A stretch of 23,674 nucleotides of DNA from an uncultured Steroidobacter sp. (GTDB lineage Bacteria > Pseudomonadota > Gammaproteobacteria > Steroidobacterales > Steroidobacteraceae): positions 1 through 23,674 of the forward strand of contig NZ_CALFXI010000072.1 in NCBI RefSeq assembly GCF_937958065.1. Reading direction: 5' to 3'. The first letter of the stretch is position 1, and each line of letters begins with the position of its first letter. Under the pieces are notes generated by a model. That model searched no databases. It was not told the origin of the DNA and saw nothing but the letters and a program-made list of their open reading frames with translations. Below are positions 8,815-16,812 of the stretch, piece after piece. Position numbers and translations under genes: made by a program.

Positions 8815-8868
8815 AAAGGGGACAGATCTGTTTTCTCGCTCAGCGGATAAATGGATCTGTCCTTTTTT
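8815..8868 (+). repeat. REP-like palindrome and likely terminator between convergent genes
   Basis: GGACAGATC at 8820-8828 pairs perfectly with GATCTGTCC at 8854-8862. Pairing extends outward through two G-T wobbles and three A-T pairs into a run of six T, and the loop is about 25 nt. After the SPFH gene it can act as an intrinsic terminator. The GGGGACAGATCTGTTTTC core resembles dispersed REP-type palindromes of some gammaproteobacteria, but copy number cannot be seen from one window. Confidence 0.6.
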
Positions 8869-8872
8869 GTCG

Positions 8873-10366
8873 TTACCTCTGTGAAAGCAGCAGGCGGCTG
8901 ACGACGCGCTCGAGTTGTGTCAGCGTGCCGCATTCATCCACTTGATGACAGTAGGGCGAGTAGTGGCGCATTTCTGAATCGCCGGTGTTCCACAGAGATC
9001 GGGGCTCGGGGTTGAGCCAGATCACGCGCCTTGCGCGATCGTAAATCTCCTTGAGAACGTCGGTGCGCGCATCGCCGTAGTTGTTCCGGGCGTCTCCGAG
9101 AATTATCACGGTCGAACGCTTGTCGAGCTCGTCGAGACAGAGCTTGCGGAAATCAGCCAGCGCCTGACCATAATCGGTCGAGCCGCTGCCGTACTGCCGC
9201 AGCGCCAGGGCGATCGCGTCGTCGATGTCATTGCGTGCGAACAGCTCCGAGACTTCGCCGAGATCGGACGAGAAGGCGAATGAGCGCACCTTCGGCAGCA
9301 CTTCCTCCAGGCTGTAAAGAAACATCAGCATGAAGCGGGCGTAGTTCGCGACGGAGCCGCTTACGTCGCAGATCGCGAAGACCTTCGGCTGATCCGTCTT
9401 CACGGACTTCCATTGCAGGTCGAAGATCGCGTCGTCGTATTTGAGATTCCGTCGAAGCGTGCGAGGCACATGCAACTGGCCGCGGCGAACCACCTTGCGT
9501 CGACGCGAGTAGGCGGCGACGAGTTTTCGCGCCATCCGCTGCACGATGTCCCGAAGCAGGCGATGGTGACGCTGTTCCAGTGTCGAGAGCCGAACGTTCC
9601 GAAGCAGACTCTCGCGCAGCCTTCGGCCGGTGACATCCGCATGTAACAGGAACTGATGTTCGACATGGTCGCGGACTCGTTCACGCAACCAATCGCGCCG
9701 TCGTCCGAGATCCTGTGCCAGCCGTCGATCGGCAATGGCGTCGCTCGTCGTCAGCGTAAATATCTCCTGCTGCAGCTCGGCATGGCCCATCGCTTCGAGA
9801 ATGCGTCGGGTGTAGACGCCCTTCTGCGTGAACAGCTCGATCTGCTGCACGTTGACCTGCTGGCCGGCAGCGCTGATGGCCATGTTGATCTCGATCGTGT
9901 TCGCCCGCGTGAGCAACTGCCCGAGCGGGGATCGAGCGGCGGACATTTCGCCGCTGTCGAGCGATTCTGCGCCGCTTGCAGTTTCGCGAACAGGTTGTGT
10001 GTTGCCGGTTCCTTGGCCACGCCCCGTGCGTTTGCCCTGCGACTCCCCGCTCCCGCCGGCGTCTGCAGTTCCCGGCTGAGAGCCATCAGCATCTGCCGTT
10101 TCGCTGCTGCCGCTGTGCATGAGCGTGTTCGATGGAGGCGACGCCGAGCGTTCCCGGAAAGAGAAGAACTGATCGAAGCACGTCTCGAAGGTCGCTTTCT
10201 CATCCGGTGTTTTGGGCAGCACCAGCGCGAGGCTGTCTTTCAGCAGCTGTCGATCCCGATAACCCACCAATTGCACCGTGCTGAACGCGTCGAGCGTTTC
10301 CGCCGTGGAGATGCGGACATCGGCGTTGCGCAGCGCCCGAATGAAATTGGTGAGTAACTGGTCCAT
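8873..10366 (-). CDS. VWA-domain protein, CoxE-like
   Basis: 497 residues, no signal peptide or membrane helix. The N-terminal part (about 1-73) is helical. A low-complexity linker rich in Gly, Ser, Thr and Asp follows (about 74-145), then a basic helical region, and a C-terminal von Willebrand A domain (about 325-490). The metal-ion-dependent adhesion site is intact as DVSGS (334-338), with the Thr of GSTDYG and the Asp of LGDARN as further ligands. CoxE-type proteins pair with MoxR AAA+ ATPases to remodel or activate a client, such as the CO dehydrogenase metal centre in cox operons. The partner ATPase lies 9 nt upstream. No cox or other client gene is nearby, so the client is unknown. Confidence 0.88.
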   Translation of the reverse strand: MDQLLTNFIRALRNADVRISTAETLDAFSTVQLVGYRDRQLLKDSLALVLPKTPDEKATFETCFDQFFSFRERSASPPSNTLMHSGSSETADADGSQPGTADAGGSGESQGKRTGRGQGTGNTQPVRETASGAESLDSGEMSAARSPLGQLLTRANTIEINMAISAAGQQVNVQQIELFTQKGVYTRRILEAMGHAELQQEIFTLTTSDAIADRRLAQDLGRRRDWLRERVRDHVEHQFLLHADVTGRRLRESLLRNVRLSTLEQRHHRLLRDIVQRMARKLVAAYSRRRKVVRRGQLHVPRTLRRNLKYDDAIFDLQWKSVKTDQPKVFAICDVSGSVANYARFMLMFLYSLEEVLPKVRSFAFSSDLGEVSELFARNDIDDAIALALRQYGSGSTDYGQALADFRKLCLDELDKRSTVIILGDARNNYGDARTDVLKEIYDRARRVIWLNPEPRSLWNTGDSEMRHYSPYCHQVDECGTLTQLERVVSRLLLSQR

Positions 10367-10375
10367 GACGATTCG

Positions 10376-11317
10376 TCAGGAACGGACCGCCTTGTCCGTC
10401 AGGTTGCGCAGCTCGGGCTGCACGCTCTCGATGTCTTCCTGGAACTTCAGGATCACGTTCATGGTGTTACGCACCAGCTCCGAGTCGAGCCGATCCGCGT
10501 GCAGCAGGAGCAAGGTGCGCGCCCAATCGATGGTCTCGCTGATCGAAGGTACTTTTTTCAGATCCAGCTCGCGCAAGTCGTGAATGAATCGAACCAGTTG
10601 CTCGCGGAGCTGCGGAGCGATCTCCGGAACCCGAGCGTTGACGATGCGCTGTTCCAGTGCGATGTCCGGAAATGGAATGTACAAATGCAGGCAGCGGCGC
10701 TTGAGCGCATCCGAGATCTCGCGCGTGTTGTTGCTGGTCAGGAACACGAGGGGCGGTGTGTGCCGCGCCTTGACCGTACCGATCTCCGGAATCGAAACCT
10801 GATAATCCGACAGGATCTCCAGCAGCAGCGATTCGAACTCGTGATCGGACTTGTCCACTTCGTCGATGAGCAGCACGCAGCCGCGTTCTTCCCGCAGCGC
10901 CTTCAACAGCGGCCGCGCTTCCAGGAATTCCTCCGAGAAAAAGATGTCGCCAAACTCATGCAGCCGCTTCACGGATTCGGCGAAGCCCTTCGCGCCCTGC
11001 AGGACTTCATCGAGCGTCTGCTTCAGCACTTGGGTGTAGAGCAACTGCTTGCCGTACTTCCATTCGTACAGCGCCTTGGCTTCGTCCAGTCCTTCGTAGC
11101 ACTGCAGGCGGATCAGTGGCAGCTCGAACATCTCGGCGGTCGTCTTGGCGAGCTCGGTCTTGCCGACGCCAGGCGGGCCTTCGATCAGCACGGGCTTGCG
11201 GAGGTGATAGGCGAGATACACCGCGGTGGCGATCTGATCGGAGCAGATGTAGCGGTGCGCCTCCAGGTGCTGTTTCAACGAGGTGACGGACGCTGCAATG
11301 TTTGGGATGTCGGCCAT
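10376..11317 (-). CDS. MoxR-family AAA+ ATPase (CoxD-like)
   Basis: 313 residues from the ATG at 11317. Walker A is GPPGVGKT (47-54), Walker B is LLIDEVDK (149-156), sensor 1 is TSNNTRE (194-200) and an arginine pair follows in LKRRCL (about 205-210). The segment FFSEEFLEARPLLKALR between the Walker motifs is typical of the MoxR group. These hexameric ATPases work with VWA proteins as chaperones for metal-centre insertion or complex activation. The vwa gene follows after 9 nt, so they are cotranscribed. A start at 11353 would add 12 residues of no family resemblance. The divergent ABC importer genes begin about 120 nt away. Confidence 0.93.
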   Translation of the reverse strand: MADIPNIAASVTSLKQHLEAHRYICSDQIATAVYLAYHLRKPVLIEGPPGVGKTELAKTTAEMFELPLIRLQCYEGLDEAKALYEWKYGKQLLYTQVLKQTLDEVLQGAKGFAESVKRLHEFGDIFFSEEFLEARPLLKALREERGCVLLIDEVDKSDHEFESLLLEILSDYQVSIPEIGTVKARHTPPLVFLTSNNTREISDALKRRCLHLYIPFPDIALEQRIVNARVPEIAPQLREQLVRFIHDLRELDLKKVPSISETIDWARTLLLLHADRLDSELVRNTMNVILKFQEDIESVQPELRNLTDKAVRS

Positions 11318-11438
11318 GTCAGTGAGTGTCCACCGCGGGCAGCGCAGATGCAATCAGCCAGCCGCCGGCTCTGGCCCGGGCATTGAATCGTGCTGCTGGG
11401 TGGGAGGGATGCGAGGTTTGCTTTAAGCTTCCGTGCTC

Positions 11439-12194
11439 ATGAGCTGCGCCATCGCATTCGAGCACGTCACTCACCGCTATCAGCACGCGGTCGCGGTGAA
11501 CGATGTGAGCCTGCGGGTCGAGCCGGGCGAGACCGTGGCGCTGATCGGGCCGAGCGGCAGTGGCAAGTCGACGCTGCTCAAGTTGGCTATCGGATTGGTC
11601 TGGCCGCAGCAGGGCAGGGTTTTCGTGACCGATCGCGCGCTGGCCGCGGATAACCTGCTGGAGATTCGCCATCGAATCGGCTACGTGATCCAGTCCGGCG
11701 GCTTGTTTCCGCATCTGAGCGCGTTGGACAACGTGACGTTGGCCGCCCGTTACCTGAGGCGCGATCGCCAGTGGCTCGATGATCGAATCGCCGAGCTGGC
11801 CGAGCTCGTGCAATTGCCTCGCGATGCACTGGATCGTTTTCCCAACGATCTTTCCGGCGGTCAGCGTCAGCGAGTCAGCCTGATGCGAGCCTTGATGCTC
11901 GATCCCGCGGTGCTGCTGCTCGACGAGCCGCTGGGTGCGCTCGATCCCATGGTGCGGCATGGCTTGCAGGAGGATCTGCGCCGTTTGTTTCAGAGCCTGA
12001 ACAAGTCGGTGCTGCTGGTCACGCACGACATGGCCGAAGCGGCGTTCTTCTCCCAGAATATCGTGCTGATGCGGGAAGGCAAGATCGTTCAGCGCGGCAG
12101 CTATCGAGACCTCATCGATGCGCCGGCCGAGCAGTTCGTCAGCGACTTCGTGAAAGCGCAGCGCGGCCTGCATGCAGAGGCGCTCGATGCCTGA
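11439..12194 (+). CDS. ABC transporter ATP-binding protein, osmoprotectant/quaternary amine type
   Basis: 251 residues. Walker A is GPSGSGKST (37-45), the Q-loop is VIQSGGLFPHLS, the signature is LSGGQRQR (138-145), Walker B is LLLDEP (159-164) and the switch His is in VTHDMAEA. The sequence is closest by eye to the OpuBA/OpuCA/ProV group, but the C-terminal CBS pair of those sensors is missing, so osmotic gating by CBS domains is not expected. The ATG at 11439 is taken as start; a GTG 6 nt earlier is equally possible, and neither has a strong ribosome binding site. The stop overlaps the start of the next gene by 8 nt, so the ATPase and the fused binding protein-permease are translationally coupled parts of one importer. 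Confidence 0.92.
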   Translation: MSCAIAFEHVTHRYQHAVAVNDVSLRVEPGETVALIGPSGSGKSTLLKLAIGLVWPQQGRVFVTDRALAADNLLEIRHRIGYVIQSGGLFPHLSALDNVTLAARYLRRDRQWLDDRIAELAELVQLPRDALDRFPNDLSGGQRQRVSLMRALMLDPAVLLLDEPLGALDPMVRHGLQEDLRRLFQSLNKSVLLVTHDMAEAAFFSQNIVLMREGKIVQRGSYRDLIDAPAEQFVSDFVKAQRGLHAEALDA

Positions 12195-13659
12195 TCTGCG
12201 GAGCCTTTGTATTCTATTGATGCTGGTCGCGCAGAGCTTCAGTTCAGTTGCGCTCGCGGCAACGACGGTCATCGGCTCCAAGGCATTTACAGAGTCAGTG
12301 ATCCTCGGCGAGATCGCCACTCAGCTCACAAAGGAGGCCGGATTCGATGCGGAGCATCGACGTCAGCTAGGCGGCACTCGAGTGCTATGGAGCGCGCTGG
12401 TCCGCGGCGATATCCAGTGCTATCCGGAATACACTGGGACGCTTCGCACCGAGATCTTCTCGAACCGGAACATCAGCAGCGACGCTGAGCTGCGCGGGGT
12501 GCTGGCCAGGCAGTCGATCTGGACCTCCGAATCACTGGGCTTCAACAATACCTACGTGCTCGGTATGCGGCGCGATCGCGCGGCCGAGCTGGGCATCACG
12601 CGGATGTCGCAGCTGGCCGAGCACCCGGCGCTGCGGTTTGGTTTCAGCAATGAGTTCATGGAGCGGGCCGATGGTTGGCCAGGCATCCGCGCTCGTTACC
12701 GCTTGCCGCAACAGGACGTTCGCGGCCTGTCGCATGATCTTGCCTATCGTGGGATCGAGTCGCGCTCCCTGGATGTCACCGATCTGTATTCCACGGATGC
12801 GGAGATTGTCCACTACGACCTGACCACGCTGATCGATGACGGCAGGTTCTTCCCGGTCTATGACGCCATCATGCTCTGCCGCGATGACGTGCCCGACGCG
12901 ATCCGAAGTTCATTGAATCGTCTCGGCGGGCAAATCGACGAAACGACCATGAGAAAGATGAATGCGCGAGCCGCATTGGATCGCGAGCCTGAAGCGCAGA
13001 TCGCGGCAAGCTTCCTGCGCGATCGATTGCACGTGAGCGCTGAAGCAAAAGTGCAATCACGCATCGCGCGCATCTGGCAGAGAACGCGTGAGCATCTGGC
13101 CATGGTGGGGATCTCGCTTGGACTGGCGGTGCTCGTCGCGGTGCCTCTGGGGATCGTGGCGTTCTATCGCCGGGGTGTCGGACGGGTGGTGTTTGCGATC
13201 GCCGATACTCTGCAGACATTGCCAGCGCTCGCGTTGCTGGTGTTTTTGATCCCGTGGCTCGGCATCGGTTATGCGCCGGCCATCGTCGCGCTGTTCTTAT
13301 ACAGCGTGCTGCCGATTCTCAGGAACACGCATACAGGTCTGGCTGATATTCCTCGTGATCTGCGCGAGTCCGCTGAAGCGCTGGGTCTGCCGCGCATTGC
13401 GATGTTGCGCTATATCGAGCTGCCGCTTGCAGCGCGCTCCATGCTTGCTGGCGTGAGGACGGCTGCTGTGATCAATGTCGGGACCGCGACGCTGGGTGCG
13501 CTGATTGGTGCGGGCGGTTATGGTCAACCCATTCTCACTGGGATCCGGCTCGATGACACCAAGCTGATTCTCGAAGGGGCGGTGCCGGCCGCCCTGCTTG
13601 CGCTGCTCGTGCAGTGGGTGTTCGGCTGGATCGAGCGCCGCTGGGTCACTGCCAAATAA
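12187..13659 (+). CDS. Fused substrate-binding protein and permease of an osmoprotectant-type ABC importer
   Basis: 490 residues. A signal peptide or first helix (about 1-25) is followed by an OpuAC/OsmF-type binding domain (about 26-285) with VIGSKAFTES, YPEYTGT, LYSTDAEI and FFPVYDA. These Tyr-containing motifs are the ones that form the ligand pocket in the family. The permease domain (about 300-490) has several membrane helices and the EAA-like coupling loop ESAEALGLPRIAMLRYIELP (394-413). Glycine betaine, choline, carnitine, ergothioneine and similar amines are known ligands of relatives; the ligand here is not determined. AGAGG upstream supports the ATG at 12187 over one at 12172. The binding domain precedes the permease, the reverse of OpuFB and EgtU fusions. 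Confidence 0.9.
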   Translation: MPDLRSLCILLMLVAQSFSSVALAATTVIGSKAFTESVILGEIATQLTKEAGFDAEHRRQLGGTRVLWSALVRGDIQCYPEYTGTLRTEIFSNRNISSDAELRGVLARQSIWTSESLGFNNTYVLGMRRDRAAELGITRMSQLAEHPALRFGFSNEFMERADGWPGIRARYRLPQQDVRGLSHDLAYRGIESRSLDVTDLYSTDAEIVHYDLTTLIDDGRFFPVYDAIMLCRDDVPDAIRSSLNRLGGQIDETTMRKMNARAALDREPEAQIAASFLRDRLHVSAEAKVQSRIARIWQRTREHLAMVGISLGLAVLVAVPLGIVAFYRRGVGRVVFAIADTLQTLPALALLVFLIPWLGIGYAPAIVALFLYSVLPILRNTHTGLADIPRDLRESAEALGLPRIAMLRYIELPLAARSMLAGVRTAAVINVGTATLGALIGAGGYGQPILTGIRLDDTKLILEGAVPAALLALLVQWVFGWIERRWVTAK

Positions 13660-13662
13660 GCG

Positions 13663-14535
13663 TCACAATCCCAGCTTTCGGATCAGCGTCTGCGCATCCA
13701 CCGGTGCCCGCAGCTTCACATCTGTATTATCGAAGTAACAATAGACGTCTCGTGGCTTCGACGTCGGCGGCTTGCGTTTGCTGATTTTCTCGGTGCTTGG
13801 CAACTCGCCGCCGCGATGCCACGCCTCGATGCGCTTGGCCCATTTCTCCAGAGCCCGGTCGCTGTAGCCGCTCTGATACAGCGTCTTGTCGCCATGCAGG
13901 CGCATGTACACGAAATCGGCGGTGATGTCGTGGATCATGGGAAAACGCTGCGCGGTTTCCGCGATCACCAGGCCGATATTGTACTCACGAAGCAGATCGA
14001 TGAAGGAAGCGTCGCAGAAGCTTTCGTGGCGAATCTCCATCGCATGTCGTAACGGGCGCTGCGCGTCGATCGCGAGCCTCGATCGCCCGATCAGTCGCGA
14101 GTCACGCCGCCGCGCCAGCTTGAGTGCGGCCGCGGTGTCGCGTGGCAACAGCTCGAAGAACTGTGTGAGTTTTTGCCGGTCAAATCTGAAGTTGGGCGGA
14201 AACTGCCAAAGGATGGGCCCGAGCTTGCGGCGCAGGTTGAACACGCCGGAGGCGAAAAAATTCGCCAGCGGCGTTTCCACATCGCGAAGTTTTTTCATAT
14301 GGGTGATGAAGCGCGGCCCTTTGACCGCGAACACGAAATCTGACGGCGTTTCGTCGTGCCAGGTCTGGTAACTCGCTGGATACTGCAACGAATAGAAGGA
14401 GCCGTTGATCTCGATCGTCTGCAGTACGCGAGAGGCATAGTGAAGCTCCAGGCGCTGTGCGAGATCCTTCGGATAGAACACGCCGCGCCAGGGCGTATAG
14501 CGCCATCCGGAAATGCCAATACGTATGCGGGCCAT
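13663..14535 (-). CDS. DUF72 (YecE-like) TIM-barrel protein
   Basis: 290 residues from the ATG at 14535. The N-terminus IRIGISGWRYTPWRGVFYP, the segment EINGSFYSLQ, the stretch ILWQFPPNFRFD, the EIRHESF motif and the C-terminal VYCYFDNTD are hallmarks of the DUF72/YecE family. The family folds as a TIM barrel and has no established reaction. A TTG three codons upstream is the only other nearby start and is less likely. Its stop codon is 3 nt from the stop of the convergent ABC permease gene, with no room for a terminator. The start faces the FadL-family gene about 145 nt away. Nothing in the neighbourhood suggests a specific pathway. Confidence 0.92.
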   Translation of the reverse strand: MARIRIGISGWRYTPWRGVFYPKDLAQRLELHYASRVLQTIEINGSFYSLQYPASYQTWHDETPSDFVFAVKGPRFITHMKKLRDVETPLANFFASGVFNLRRKLGPILWQFPPNFRFDRQKLTQFFELLPRDTAAALKLARRRDSRLIGRSRLAIDAQRPLRHAMEIRHESFCDASFIDLLREYNIGLVIAETAQRFPMIHDITADFVYMRLHGDKTLYQSGYSDRALEKWAKRIEAWHRGGELPSTEKISKRKPPTSKPRDVYCYFDNTDVKLRAPVDAQTLIRKLGL

Positions 14536-14681
14536 GTCCTGCAATGATCCGCGGCAGCTTCAGGTGCCCGCGTCACATTCGCGCTTTTCGCGATACTGCT
14601 CCATGGACGCAACGCGGAACTCTCTATGCAAACGCGCGTTGATTTCTGTTGCAGGTCACTTGGAAGTCAGTGGTCGTCATC

Positions 14682-16100
14682 ATGAACGAACAAATCGGGT
14701 TTGCGGTGAGTCGCGCGTTGGCAGGCCGTAGGTACGTATTGCCGCTGGGTGTGCTTCTGTGTTGTGCCGCTGGCAATGCGTTCGCATCCGGCTTCGCATT
14801 GCTGGAACAGAGCGCGAGCAGGCTTGGCACCGCCTTCGCCGGCACGGCAGCTGCCGCCGATGACGCTGCAACGATTTTCTATAATCCTGCCGGCATGTCG
14901 AAGCTCACCGATACGCAATTGCTGGTGGTGGCGAGCGGTGTGCTGATCCACTCGGAGTTCAACAACGAACGCTCGCTGCCCGCGCTCGGGCAGCCGCTGG
15001 GCAACGAGGGCGGCGATGCTGGTAGTTGGAATGCGGTTCCGGCCGCGTATTTCGCGTGGCCCTTGAACGATCGGTTCGCCCTTGGCTTCGGGGTCAACGC
15101 GCCGTTCGGCTTGCAGCTGGAATACGACAACGGCTGGATGGGGCGCTTCCAGGCGCTCAATAACGAGATCAAGACATATAACTTCAATCCGGCGCTGTCC
15201 TGGCGTCTGAACGATCAGTTGAGCTTCGGTGTTGGCGCGAACTATCAGCGCATTCAAGCCGAGCTGACAAACTCGGTGAACTACACGGCGGTCGTCGCGC
15301 AAGGTTTGCAATCGCTGGTGGCAGCCGGACAGGTGCCCCCGGCCTTGGTGCCAGGTCTGATTTCAGCCAATGCCAATCTCGAAGGTCACACGGCCGTGCG
15401 CGGCGATGACGGCGCATGGGGCTTCAATGCCGGTGTGCTGTTCGAGTTCTCCGAGGACACGCGCGTGGGACTGTCATATCGCTCCACGATCGACTACACG
15501 GTGGAAGGATCGGTGCGTTTCACTCCGCCGACTACATCGAATCTGATCGGCGCCGGCATCATCGCGGCAGCTTCCGCACCCGGCGCGGCGCTGGCGACGG
15601 GGCCGGCCAGGGTGGATCTGAAGCTGCCCGACATCGCGACGGCTTCGTTCTATCACCGCATGGGCAAAGTCGAATTGCTGGCTGATGTCGCATGGACGGG
15701 CTGGAGCAGCATTCAAGAGTTGCGGATCGTGCGCGACACGGGAGAAGTGCTGTCGGTGACGCCGGAGCGTTGGAAAGATACCTGGCGGTACGCAGTGGGC
15801 GCGACGTATCAGCTCAACGATCAATGGAAGCTGCGTGGCGGTGTGGCCTACGACGGCACGAATGTTCCGGACAGCACGCGAACCGCGCGCCTGCCTGACT
15901 CGGAGCGCACGTGGGTCGCCATCGGCGCGCAGTGGAAAGCCGCTGAAGCGTGGGTCGTCGATCTGGGCTATGCGTACTTGTTCGCCGACGACGCTCGTTT
16001 GAATCAGGACGACGGTAACGCAGCGGCTCGCGGTTTCCTGATCGGGAAGCAGACGTCGGATATCAATATCGTCAGCGCGCAGGTGGCTTACAAGTTCTGA
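14682..16100 (+). CDS. FadL/OmpP1/TodX-family outer-membrane transport protein
   Basis: 472 residues. A signal peptide covers about residues 1-36, with cleavage most likely at the AFA-SG boundary. The mature N-terminus SGFALLEQSASRLGTAFAG is the family hatch region and is followed by DAATIFYNPAGMSKL, another hallmark. Alternating hydrophobic beta-strands run to the C-terminus VSAQVAYKF, which ends in the Phe typical of outer-membrane barrels. FadL-type 14-strand barrels take up long-chain fatty acids or other hydrophobic compounds; the substrate here is unknown. The ATG at 14682 gives a proper signal peptide, and an upstream TTG at 14649 does not improve it. No catabolic genes are adjacent. 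Confidence 0.93.
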   Translation: MNEQIGFAVSRALAGRRYVLPLGVLLCCAAGNAFASGFALLEQSASRLGTAFAGTAAAADDAATIFYNPAGMSKLTDTQLLVVASGVLIHSEFNNERSLPALGQPLGNEGGDAGSWNAVPAAYFAWPLNDRFALGFGVNAPFGLQLEYDNGWMGRFQALNNEIKTYNFNPALSWRLNDQLSFGVGANYQRIQAELTNSVNYTAVVAQGLQSLVAAGQVPPALVPGLISANANLEGHTAVRGDDGAWGFNAGVLFEFSEDTRVGLSYRSTIDYTVEGSVRFTPPTTSNLIGAGIIAAASAPGAALATGPARVDLKLPDIATASFYHRMGKVELLADVAWTGWSSIQELRIVRDTGEVLSVTPERWKDTWRYAVGATYQLNDQWKLRGGVAYDGTNVPDSTRTARLPDSERTWVAIGAQWKAAEAWVVDLGYAYLFADDARLNQDDGNAAARGFLIGKQTSDINIVSAQVAYKF

Positions 16101-16104
16101 TCAG

Positions 16105-16749
16105 TCACGCATTCTCGGCGTTGATGCGCTCGGAGAGGATGGTGTAATTGCGATGCAGGGTGTGCACGAACTGCTGCAGATCCTGCAGCGTGCCGGTGTT
16201 GACGATAACGTCATCGGCCGCATCCAGGCGGTCCTCCCGGGACGCCTGCGCGGCGAGAATCTGGCGAGCCTGCTCCGGGCTCGATCCGTCGCGGGCCAGC
16301 AAACGTTCCAGCTGAGTTTCCTCGCTGGTGTCGACCAGCAGGACGCGATCGTACAAGTCGGCCCGCCCGCTTTCGACGAGCAACGGGATGACGTGAATTT
16401 GATAGGGGCCTTCGGCGCGCTGGGCTCGCGCTGCTAATTCTTCCCGAATCGCAGGATGCGTGATCGCTTCGAGCCGCTTGCGTTGCTCCGGATCGGCGAA
16501 CACTCGGTCCCGCATGCGGGCGCGATCGAGGCGGCCATTCGCATCCAGGATTTCGCTGCCGAATTCCGCGACCAGCCTGGCCAGCGTCGGAGTGCCCGGC
16601 TCGACGACGTCGCGCGCGATCTGGTCAGTGTCGAACACCGGCGCGCCAAGTTGGGCGAACAATTCCGCCACGGCACTCTTGCCGCTGGCGATGCCGCCAG
16701 TCAGCGCTATCAACAATGGGCGGAAATTCTTTCGGGCGCTCGGATTCAT
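16105..16749 (-). CDS. coaE: Dephospho-CoA kinase
   Basis: 214 residues. The P-loop is GGIASGKS (18-25). DTDQIARDVVEPG and the HPAIREE helix of the family follow, then the segment HVIPLLVESG that lines the substrate site. The enzyme phosphorylates dephospho-CoA at the ribose 3' hydroxyl, the last step of coenzyme A synthesis, in the cytoplasm. The ATG at 16749 is preferred over an upstream TTG at 16785, which would add residues before the conserved start. It lies 63 nt downstream of pilD, the same pilD-coaE order found in many gammaproteobacteria. The usual following genes zapD and yacG are absent here: a convergent FadL-family gene ends 4 nt away. Confidence 0.97.
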   Translation of the reverse strand: MNPSARKNFRPLLIALTGGIASGKSAVAELFAQLGAPVFDTDQIARDVVEPGTPTLARLVAEFGSEILDANGRLDRARMRDRVFADPEQRKRLEAITHPAIREELAARAQRAEGPYQIHVIPLLVESGRADLYDRVLLVDTSEETQLERLLARDGSSPEQARQILAAQASREDRLDAADDVIVNTGTLQDLQQFVHTLHRNYTILSERINAENA

Positions 16750-16812
16750 CGCGGCCAGTGTAGGAGCCCCGCGAGCACCGGGCAATGCGCCTGTTCAGGA
16801 GTGTGAGCTATT

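Noticed and set aside
8815..8868. The palindrome considered as an insertion-sequence end.
   Set aside because: No transposase, second copy or target duplication is visible around it; it is kept only as a REP-like repeat and terminator.
11319..12320. Open frame of about 330 codons on the minus strand across the ABC ATPase gene.
   Set aside because: The plus-strand ATPase has all motifs intact. The antisense frame has no family features and also covers the divergent control region.
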